A stretch of DNA of 6,450 nt from a bacterium. Lineage in GTDB: Bacteria; Patescibacteria; Paceibacteria; UBA9973; UBA6065. This document shows, piece by piece, positions 1-3,837 of the stretch. Numbering within the stretch: the first letter of the stretch is position 1; every line of letters starts with the position of its first letter. The translations under genes were made by a program, and so were the position numbers. The stretch lies in NCBI GenBank assembly GCA_030680695.1, contig JAUXUT010000034.1:1-6450 (forward strand), given 5' to 3'. The notes under the pieces were generated by a model that searched no databases, had not been told where the DNA came from, and was given only the letters and a program-made list of their open reading frames with translations.

Positions 1-69
1 CAAGATGGCGTGGATATCATACCCGTAGGGTACGCGTGGTTCGACAAAGCCAAACTCATCTATAATTGA
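1..69 (+). pseudogene. TIR-domain gene fragment T1 (3' part only, window edge)
   Basis: Reading from base 1 gives QDGVD, then IIPVGY, then AWFDKAKLIYN and a TGA at 67-69. The QDGVD...AWFDKAK part matches the TIR fragment at 368-559 (QDGVDAWLDKAK). The six residues IIPVGY come from an 18-bp in-frame insertion at 15-32. The TIR match stops after AAACTC (52-57), and the sequence then runs directly into the TATAAT of the next unit, so the real C-terminal part of a TIR domain is missing. This is a decayed fragment, and its beginning lies outside the window. Confidence 0.7.
15..32 (+). mobile_element. 18-bp insertion element, variant TATCATACCCGTAGGGTA, in T1
   Basis: This 18-bp segment interrupts GTGGA^CGCGTGG. 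The uninterrupted sequence is present at 477/478 (T3), 1562/1563 (T5) and 1797/1798 (T6). It shares TATCAT and a CCC...GGG core with the other 18-bp insertions in the window. It ends immediately before CG, and ACCC-GTA-GGGT can form a small hairpin. It adds six codons without shifting the frame. Confidence 0.65.
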
Positions 70-118
70 CATACCTCACGCACCCGCAGAATCCGTTTAA
101 ATCCGTGCATCCGTTATG
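61..118 (+). promoter_or_regulatory. Leader of TIR copy T2: TATAAT, ATCCGT motifs, ATG without Shine-Dalgarno
   Basis: A perfect TATAAT lies at 61-66 and is followed by ATCCGT at 91-96, 101-106 and 109-114 just before the ATG at 116-118; a fourth ATCCGT lies inside the gene at 121-126. There is no purine-rich ribosome-binding site. No good -35 box is seen at normal spacing from TATAAT. A different reading uses TTGACA at 66-71 with CAGAAT at 87-92 and a short 15-nt spacer. The same leader occurs at 313-370 and, slightly changed, at 1591-1649. Promoter function is inferred. Confidence 0.45.
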
Positions 119-153
119 ACATCCGTTGACAACAAACGCCCCCTCAAAGTCTT

Positions 154-176
154 CCCTTCGACAGGCTCAGGGCAAG
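154..176. mobile_element. 23-bp dispersed element in T2
   Basis: This 23-bp segment starts CCCTTCGACAGGCTCAGGG and ends CAAG. It is identical to 1159-1181 and 1685-1707. In T3 the same place (405/406) has no insertion, which makes this a clean occupied/empty pair. The element contains a short inverted repeat (CCCT...AGGG). Because 23 is not a multiple of three it shifts the frame. Read on the minus strand it gives CPEPVEG, a peptide I recall from many predicted proteins of Chloroflexota and other bacteria where such elements are read through. Confidence 0.7.
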
Positions 177-185
177 CCTCTGCCA

Positions 186-203
186 TATCATCCCCATGCG
201 GGA
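186..203 (+). mobile_element. 18-bp insertion element in T2, upstream site
   Basis: The sequence is TATCATCCCCATGCGGGA. It interrupts GCCA^CGCC, which is intact at 414/415 in T3. It is nearly identical to the copies at 1191-1208 and 1717-1734 and, like them, abuts CG on its right side. Confidence 0.65.
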
Positions 204-266
204 CGCCCACGCGAACCGTGACCCCGTGCGGACTCTCTACTCCCGCCTGACCCAAGATGGCGTGGA

Positions 267-284
267 TATCATACCCGTAGGGTA
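267..284 (+). mobile_element. 18-bp insertion element in T2, downstream site
   Basis: This is an exact duplicate of the element at 15-32, carried along by the 252-bp repeat. It sits in the same GTGGA^CGCG site, so it is not an independent insertion event. Confidence 0.65.
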
Positions 285-312
285 CGCGTGGTTCGACAAA
301 GCCAAACTCATC

Positions 313-370
313 TATAATTGACATACCTCACGCACCCGCAGAATCCGTTTAAATCCGTGCATCCGTTATG
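313..370 (+). promoter_or_regulatory. Leader of TIR copy T3: TATAAT, ATCCGT motifs, ATG
   Basis: This is an exact copy of the leader at 61-118. TATAAT is at 313-318, ATCCGT motifs at 343-348, 353-358 and 361-366, and the ATG at 368-370. No Shine-Dalgarno sequence is present. Promoter function is inferred from the perfect -10-like box and its repetition before several copies of the same gene. Confidence 0.45.
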
Positions 371-559
371 CCATCCGTTGACAACAAACGCCCCCTCAAA
401 GTCTTTCTCTGCCACGCCCACGCGGACCGTGACCCCGTGCGCGGACTTTACGCCCGCCTAACCCAGGACGGCGTGGACGCGTGGCTCGACAAAGCCAAAC
501 TCCTCCCAGGGCAGGATTGGGAATTGGAAATCCACAAGGCTGTGCGCGAGAGTGTATAA
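368..559 (+). pseudogene. TIR-domain gene fragment T3, least damaged copy, truncated
   Basis: This 63-residue reading frame runs from ATG to TAA. It contains KVFLCHAHADRDPVRGLYAR followed by a stretch ending in KLLPGQDWELEIHKAVRES, which resembles the first half of a bacterial TIR domain: the first beta strand, helix A and the region of the BB loop. A full TIR domain needs roughly 130-150 residues, and the later part carrying the catalytic glutamate of TIR NADases is absent. The frame closes at a TAA that is part of a TATAAT (555-560) directly upstream of the next gene. None of the three mini-element sites in this copy is occupied, so it serves as the empty reference. It may be expressed as a short peptide, but it cannot be a complete TIR enzyme. 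Confidence 0.7.
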
Positions 560-579
560 TTTGACTGGAGACAGGTGAG
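555..579 (+). promoter_or_regulatory. Possible -10 box and ribosome-binding site for the small gene pair
   Basis: TATAAT at 555-560 also supplies the stop codon of T3. GGAG at 567-570 lies 9 nt before the ATG at 580. No convincing -35 box is seen at normal distance, and a start point about 7 nt after the -10 box would leave a very short leader. The Shine-Dalgarno call is better supported than the promoter call. Confidence 0.35.
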
Positions 580-816
580 ATGGCATCCTTTGAAATCATC
601 AGCGACATCACAGAGATTGAAGTGATCGCCATTGGCAATTCCATTCGTGACTTGGAGCGTCTTCGGGAACAATACGGCGATGGACGCTGGCGTAAGATGA
701 AAGGAATTGCTCTCATCCAACTTTCAAACGGACATGTCCGCAAAGCCGAAATTCATTGGTACGAAGCGCATGGTATTGGACGAAAAGAGTTCAAGCGCAA
801 AGGTTATTTGGAATAA
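580..816 (+). CDS. Conserved small protein of unknown function (78 aa)
   Basis: The product is 78 residues, soluble, with no signal peptide or membrane segment. It has an acidic N-terminal half (EIISDITEIEVIAIG) and a basic C-terminal half with GRWRKMKGIALIQL (35-48) and AEIHWYEAHGIGRKEFKRK (56-74). I recall similar small uncharacterised proteins in Chloroflexota and other bacteria but cannot give a function. The start is supported by GGAG 9 nt upstream. Only 4 nt separate it from the next gene, so the two are very likely one transcript ending at the terminator at 1071-1105. The two-gene layout is compatible with a toxin-antitoxin pair, but no known toxin motif is visible and I do not call it one. 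The gene appears intact although it lies between broken TIR copies. Confidence 0.75.
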   Translation: MASFEIISDITEIEVIAIGNSIRDLERLREQYGDGRWRKMKGIALIQLSNGHVRKAEIHWYEAHGIGRKEFKRKGYLE

Positions 817-820
817 AAAT

Positions 821-1063
821 ATGACAACTACAAAATCTACTCCCCGTTTTGCAATTTGCGTGGACAATAGCGAATATCCCGCTTCGCTGGAGTTGCACAA
901 GATTTATCGCGTACTTCCTGACAAAGACGCACAGACTGATGGCGACATGCGTATCATTGACGAAAGTGGAGAAGATTATCTTTTCCCTGCTGATTATTTC
1001 ATTCCCATCGAATTGCCTCAGACAGTCATCCGAGTATTGAACAAATCTTATGCCCATGCCTAA
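821..1063 (+). CDS. Conserved small protein of unknown function, second gene of the pair (80 aa)
   Basis: I chose the ATG at 821 because it lies 4 nt after the upstream stop codon. An in-frame ATG at 707 would overlap the upstream gene by over 100 bases and lacks support. The 80-residue product contains RFAICVDNSEYPASLELHKIYRVL, then D-rich turns, then RIIDESGEDYLFPADYFIPIELP. Short strands separated by acidic turns suggest a small beta-rich fold, possibly barrel-like (inference). There is no signal peptide or membrane segment. I recall related short proteins in other bacteria, all uncharacterised. Its ribosome-binding site is weak (GGA at 810-812), so translation is probably coupled to the first gene. 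Confidence 0.75.
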   Translation: MTTTKSTPRFAICVDNSEYPASLELHKIYRVLPDKDAQTDGDMRIIDESGEDYLFPADYFIPIELPQTVIRVLNKSYAHA

Positions 1064-1070
1064 AATCTGA

Positions 1071-1105
1071 AACGACGCGACCATTATGGTGCGTCGTTTT
1101 TTTTT
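1071..1105 (+). terminator. Strong intrinsic terminator of the small gene pair
   Basis: AACGACGC (1071-1078) pairs perfectly with GCGTCGTT (1091-1098). Inside it, ACCA and TGGT also pair around a TTA loop, leaving one bulged G. A run of T residues extends to 1105. It begins 8 nt after the stop codon of the second small gene. Confidence 0.9.
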
Positions 1106-1158
1106 ATCCTTCATCTTTCATAATTTATCCTTATGCCTCCCCGCCCCCTCAAAGTCTT

Positions 1159-1181
1159 CCCTTCGACAGGCTCAGGGCAAG
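1159..1181. mobile_element. 23-bp dispersed element in T4
   Basis: Identical in sequence and in position within the TIR copy to 154-176 and 1685-1707. The shared position means the insertion happened before these copies were duplicated. Confidence 0.7.
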
Positions 1182-1190
1182 CCTCTGCCA

Positions 1191-1208
1191 TATCATCCCC
1201 TTGCGGGA
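1191..1208 (+). mobile_element. 18-bp insertion element in T4
   Basis: The sequence is TATCATCCCCTTGCGGGA, inserted at GCCA^CGCC, the same site as in T2 and T6. The right side abuts CG. Confidence 0.65.
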
Positions 1209-1242
1209 CGCCCATGCGGACCGTGACCCCGTGCGCGGACTC

Positions 1243-1318
1243 TTGGTGGTCGAGTAGGCGGCGGGACTCAACCAGTTTATGGAAAATTACTTTACCTCCG
1301 CCGCCGTATCGAGACCCA
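1243..1318. mobile_element. Small inverted-repeat (MITE-like) element, about 76 bp
   Basis: The left arm TCGAGTAGGCGGCGG (1250-1264) and right arm CCGCCGCCGTATCGA (1298-1312) are inverted repeats matching at 12 of 15 positions. Outside them are GGTGG on the left and CCACC-like sequence on the right. Other TIR copies go straight from GGACTC to CGCCTGACC here, so the element replaced or split a few bases. It is too short to code for a transposase. I recall sequences of the GGTGGTCGAGTAG...TATCGAGACC type as common dispersed repeats in Chloroflexota. The outer boundaries are uncertain by a few bases. Confidence 0.6.
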
Positions 1319-1380
1319 CCCGCCTGACCAAAGACGGCATGAACGCATGGCTCGATTAATTTCGTCAACGGACTCTTAAG

Positions 1381-1433
1381 CGGACAAGCGGATACAAGCG
1401 AACAAAATCCGTTCAACTCCGTTTGTCCGTTTT
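1381..1433. repeat. Long inverted repeat followed by a T run
   Basis: CGGACAAGCGGA (1381-1392) is the inverted counterpart of TCCGTTTGTCCG (1418-1429) with one position that would be a G-U pair in RNA. TTTT follows at 1430-1433. The loop is 25 nt. It could act as a weak terminator. It also looks like a diverged form of the TCCGT-rich leader seen before the other TIR copies, and it lies just before T5. Confidence 0.5.
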
Positions 1434-1440
1434 AAAGTCC

Positions 1441-1599
1441 GTTGAAAGCCTCTGCCACGCACACGCGGACCGTGACCCCGTCCCACAAGGGGATGATATC
1501 CCACAAGGGGATAATGTGCGCGGACTCCCCGCAGGGACCCGCTTGACCAAAGACGGCGTGGACGCGTGGTTCGACAAAACCAAACTCATCTATAATTGA
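1441..1599 (+). pseudogene. TIR-domain gene fragment T5, without its start
   Basis: The copy begins near AAAGCCTCTGCCACGC without the usual ATG and RPLKVF segment. It then reads ADRDP before a tandem pair of reversed 18-bp elements (1481-1516). After them the match continues through CGCGGACTC, a local change (CCCGCAGGGA near 1527), and LTKDGVDAWFDKTKLIYN, to TGA 1597-1599. As in T1 and T2, the end joins AAACTC to ATCTATAAT. The 23-bp element is absent, and the GCCA^CGC and GGA^CGCG sites are empty. Confidence 0.65.
1481..1516 (-). mobile_element. Tandem pair of 18-bp elements in reverse orientation, in T5
   Basis: TCCCACAAGGGGATGATA (1481-1498) is followed directly by TCCCACAAGGGGATAATG (1499-1516). 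Both are reverse complements of the 18-bp element found elsewhere in the window; the first differs from the copy at 1717-1734 by one base. They split CCCCG^TGCGC, which is intact at 437/438 in T3 and 1757/1758 in T6. On the minus strand this is again an A^CG junction, so site and polarity agree with the forward insertions. Confidence 0.7.
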
Positions 1600-1649
1600 C
1601 ACACTTCACGTAAGCTCAGAATCCGTTTTAAATCCGTGCATCCGTTATG
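1591..1649 (+). promoter_or_regulatory. Leader of TIR copy T6: TATAAT, ATCCGT motifs, ATG
   Basis: TATAAT is at 1591-1596, ATCCGT motifs at 1621-1626, 1632-1637 and 1640-1645, and the ATG at 1647-1649. It differs from the leaders at 61 and 313 by several substitutions and one extra T, so it is an older relative of those two identical copies. No Shine-Dalgarno sequence is present. Confidence 0.45.
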
Positions 1650-1684
1650 ACATCCGTTGACAACAAACGCCCCCTCAAAGTCTT

Positions 1685-1707
1685 CCCTTCGACAGGCTCA
1701 GGGCAAG
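1685..1707. mobile_element. 23-bp dispersed element in T6
   Basis: Identical to 154-176 and 1159-1181, at the same place within the TIR copy. It causes the frameshift in T6. Confidence 0.7.
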
Positions 1708-1716
1708 CCTCTGCCA

Positions 1717-1734
1717 TATCATCCCCTTGCGGGA
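1717..1734 (+). mobile_element. 18-bp insertion element in T6
   Basis: The sequence TATCATCCCCTTGCGGGA is identical to 1191-1208 and sits at the same GCCA^CGCC site. It abuts CG on the right. Confidence 0.65.
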
Positions 1735-1932
1735 CGCCCACGCGGACCGTGACCCCGTGCGCGGACTCAACGCCCGCCTCACCAAAGACGGCGTGGACGC
1801 GTGGCTCGACAAAGCCAAACTCCTCCCCGGGCAGGATTGGGAATTGGAAATCCGCAAGGCTGTACGCGAATAATAGAATGCAACCATCAGTTTTATGAGG
1901 AGGCAAAGGCTGTACTTTTATAAGCTACATGA

Positions 1933-2020
1933 AAGCATAGTTCGGATACAAATATGCTTATGCTATAATAAGTATGGTTAAATATTATAGCTATTGCGCA
2001 AGATAAACAGTGTGAGGAAA
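1933..2020 (+). promoter_or_regulatory. Operon promoter with extended -10 and overlapping dyads; Shine-Dalgarno of the kinase
   Basis: TGCTATAAT at 1961-1969 is an extended -10 box (TG at 1961-1962, TATAAT at 1964-1969). The -35 region (about 1941-1946, TTCGGA) is weak, as is usual with extended -10 promoters. CTATAATA (1963-1970) and TATTATAG (1983-1990) form a perfect 8-bp inverted repeat over the -10 box and the likely start point, a position suited to a repressor. A second perfect 7-bp dyad, AAGCATA (1933-1939) with TATGCTT (1953-1959), flanks the -35 area. GAGGA at 2014-2018 is the ribosome-binding site, 7 nt before the ATG at 2026. Operator function is inferred. Confidence 0.55.
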
Positions 2021-2025
2021 ATGCT

Positions 2026-3819
2026 ATGAAGAAGAACTCTTCTCGCGAAAACATCCTTGATGCTACAGTTTTATCTGAACTATATGAAATTGGTTTGGCT
2101 TTAACTTCGAATTTGGATTTAGTTAAAATATTGGAATCAGTAGGGGAAGGAGCTCGTCGAATTCTAGGTGCGGACAGGGCAGTTTGCTATTTATATGATC
2201 GAGTGTCTAACCGATATGCATTGGCAACCGATTTAGGAAAGAAGCTTGCTCCTAAATTGAGCCGTATACCGCGTGAAGATGGTCCCACTACCATGATTGT
2301 CAAATCTGGTAAGCCATTAATAACTAATGATGCCCAAAATGAAGATACACCTTATCGAGAAAGTCCATTTACTAAGGTTGAAAATGTTCAATCAGTTATG
2401 GGATTACCTTTAAAAAAGGGGAATGAGATAGTAGGGGTAATATATATTAACTACCGCAGAAAAGGTGCAATAAATCCGAATATATTAAGTGTGGCTGAGT
2501 TGATTGCTAATCAAGCAGCCATAGCAATATATAATGCGCGGCTTTTTCAGGAATTATCTGAACGCCAAGAAACTTTGGTTAGGCTTGTTGATGCTGGTCA
2601 GTCCCTTTCTGAATCTATAGCTCAAAGCGAAGAAATCGAGTCCAAACCTATAGTTAAGATCGTTCTCGACGAAATTGCGCGAATAGCTTGCCAGATTACC
2701 AAGGCAGCGTGTGCAACTATATACCCGTTTGACCCTACTCGTGAGGAATATTATGACATTGGAGCCGAAGGAACTTGGGGTCTTATTCACCCGCTTAATT
2801 TACGAGATAAACCACGCGCAGGTGGTGGAATGGCAGAGCGTGTCAAAAAAGAAGATGTGATGATTATCAATGATGTCACATCTGACGTATCGGGAGTTAG
2901 AGAAAGTAAATTTCTTAATCGTGAAGGTATAAAAGCATTTGTAGGCGTAGCTGTACACACGGAAGATACACATTTAGCTGTGCTGTACGTGAGTTTCCGT
3001 ACACCTTATCTTTTCACTACAGAAGATGTGAATACGATCAGACTCTTTGCTAATCAGGCAGGCGTAGCACTTCAAGTTGCACGTTTACTTGAGAAGGAGC
3101 AAAATGCACGCGCAAACTTAGAAATGCTTGCTTTACTGAATAAAATTGGGAGTGCTCTTTCCCATCGAGTTATTGGTATTGTTGGCACAACACCCGTTGA
3201 GACGAGCATGATTCGGGAATATCTTAAGCGGCTGGATGTAAAGAGTTCTGAAATCGAACAATCACTCTTGCGAATCGAAGGAGACAATAGCATTCTGAGA
3301 GAAATGGCGACTAGCCTCAAAAAATTACCTGAGTTAATGGGCTCTCCAGAACCAGTAGATGTTAACGAAGTGTTATCTCAAATTGTTATTTCAAACAATC
3401 ACCTATATTCGTCTATAAACCATCATGAGAAGTACAGTTCCACGCTCCCAATAGTTAACGTGCCTAAGACACAGATTAAAGAAGTTTTTGAAAACATAAT
3501 AAGAAATGCGATAGAACATATGCCAAACGACGGTAGACTAACTATCGAAACCTTGCAATCGGGGAATGGACGCGAAATAGAAGTTCATATTTCAGATACT
3601 GGACCAGGGATGAATCAAATTAAACAGGAAAAAATATTTGAATTGTTTTACAGTGAAAAGAAACATGGATTAGGGTTCGGTTTGTGGTGGTCTCGTACAT
3701 TTATGAGGAAAATCGGTGGTGATGTTCTAGTAAAGAGCGAAATTGGTAAAGGGAGTGTTTTTCAAGTGGTAATACCTTATGTAGCATTATCGTATGGTCG
3801 TTTAGATGGCAATAAATAA
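2026..3819 (+). CDS. Cytoplasmic sensor histidine kinase with tandem GAF domains
   Basis: This is a 597-residue soluble kinase with no signal peptide or membrane segment. Two GAF domains fill residues about 17-170 and 205-352; both end in the typical pattern of a hydrophobic strand, then ANQA and a helix (ELIANQAAIAIYNARLF, RLFANQAGVALQVARLL). A helical region with the likely phosphoacceptor His380 (SALSHRVIG) follows. The ATP-binding domain (about 445-585) has the N box E489-N490...N494, the G1 box DTGPG (524-528), FELFY (538-542) and the G2 box GLGFGL (548-553). The His is followed by Arg instead of the usual Glu or Asp. The start is fixed by GAGGA 7 nt upstream. The gene leads the operon and probably phosphorylates one or both regulators encoded downstream. 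The GAF ligands are unknown. Base composition is A+T-rich compared with the flanking genes. Confidence 0.9.
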   Translation: MKKNSSRENILDATVLSELYEIGLALTSNLDLVKILESVGEGARRILGADRAVCYLYDRVSNRYALATDLGKKLAPKLSRIPREDGPTTMIVKSGKPLITNDAQNEDTPYRESPFTKVENVQSVMGLPLKKGNEIVGVIYINYRRKGAINPNILSVAELIANQAAIAIYNARLFQELSERQETLVRLVDAGQSLSESIAQSEEIESKPIVKIVLDEIARIACQITKAACATIYPFDPTREEYYDIGAEGTWGLIHPLNLRDKPRAGGGMAERVKKEDVMIINDVTSDVSGVRESKFLNREGIKAFVGVAVHTEDTHLAVLYVSFRTPYLFTTEDVNTIRLFANQAGVALQVARLLEKEQNARANLEMLALLNKIGSALSHRVIGIVGTTPVETSMIREYLKRLDVKSSEIEQSLLRIEGDNSILREMATSLKKLPELMGSPEPVDVNEVLSQIVISNNHLYSSINHHEKYSSTLPIVNVPKTQIKEVFENIIRNAIEHMPNDGRLTIETLQSGNGREIEVHISDTGPGMNQIKQEKIFELFYSEKKHGLGFGLWWSRTFMRKIGGDVLVKSEIGKGSVFQVVIPYVALSYGRLDGNK

Positions 3820-3837
3820 TTAATAGGAGAATTTATC

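Larger units (their letters stand above)
116..321 (+). pseudogene. TIR-domain gene fragment T2, frameshifted by insertions
   Basis: The start MTSVDNKRPLKVF matches the N-terminus of TIR fragment T3. A 23-bp element at 154-176 then shifts the reading frame, and translation from the ATG ends at a TGA at 248-250 after 44 residues. The TIR frame resumes downstream as HANRDPVRTLYSRLTQDGVD...AWFDKAK and ends at TGA 319-321. Two 18-bp insertions (186-203 and 267-284) lie within the copy; being six codons long they do not change the frame. The copy stops before the second half of a TIR domain, so it cannot make a working one. Confidence 0.75.
1..405. repeat. 252-bp-period direct repeat in the TIR-fragment array
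   Basis: Positions 1-153 are repeated at 253-405. The two copies differ at only one aligned base (a119 versus c371). Each copy contains the end of a TIR fragment, a TATAAT box, a leader with ATCCGT motifs, an ATG and the first codons of the next TIR fragment. The match ends at 153/405, exactly where the first copy carries a 23-bp insertion and the second does not. The left end is cut by the window, so the repeat may extend further. Such close identity points to a recent tandem duplication or to gene conversion. Confidence 0.9.
1133..1359 (+). pseudogene. TIR-domain gene fragment T4, broken by three insertions
   Basis: The fragment starts at ATG 1133 with RPLKVF, but its upstream sequence differs from the ATCCGT leaders of T2, T3 and T6. 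A 23-bp element (1159-1181) shifts the frame, an 18-bp element follows (1191-1208), and a roughly 76-bp inverted-repeat element (1243-1318) interrupts the next part. The TIR frame reappears as RLTKDGMNAWLD and ends at TAA 1357-1359. This is the most damaged copy. Confidence 0.65.
1647..1873 (+). pseudogene. TIR-domain gene fragment T6, frameshifted, adjacent to the operon
   Basis: The copy begins MTSVDNKRPLKVF. It then carries the 23-bp element (1685-1707) and an 18-bp element (1717-1734), together 41 extra bases, which shift the frame. The TIR frame reappears as ADRDPVRGLNARLTKDGVDAW and continues through KLLPGQDWELEIRKAVRE to TAA 1871-1873. Translation from the ATG instead gives a chimeric read-through with no TIR similarity after KVF. 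TIR similarity stops at nearly the same codon as in T3, and the A+T-rich island begins immediately after. Confidence 0.7.

Noticed and set aside
1..405. The regular repeats at the left end as a CRISPR array
   Set aside because: The period is 252 bp, the repeats contain coding remnants and leaders, and there are no short unique spacers of uniform length.
396..743. Minus-strand reading frames opposite T3 and the first small gene
   Set aside because: They lie antisense to better-supported genes, with no family signature or ribosome-binding site.
707..1063. Long form of the second small gene starting at 707
   Set aside because: It would overlap the upstream gene by over 100 bases; the ATG at 821, just after the upstream stop, fits an operon and the conserved length better.
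1071..1105. The hairpin after the small genes as part of a small RNA gene
   Set aside because: The position 8 nt after the stop codon, the short stem and the T run are fully explained by an intrinsic terminator.
1647..1898. The 83-codon forward reading frame as a real protein
   Set aside because: After MTSVDNKRPLKVF it reads through the 23-bp and 18-bp insertions in a shifted frame, and the TIR-like sequence is in another frame.
1628..1906. Minus-strand reading frames with PQGDDMAEACPEPVEG (also at 97-324 and 1111-1416)
   Set aside because: They are reverse reads of the TIR fragments and mini-elements and recur only because those DNA repeats recur.
1895..1981. Possible 28-codon peptide beginning MRRQRLYFYK before the operon
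   Set aside because: It runs through the promoter of the kinase gene and has no sequence support beyond a GAGGAGG that lies inside the reading frame itself.
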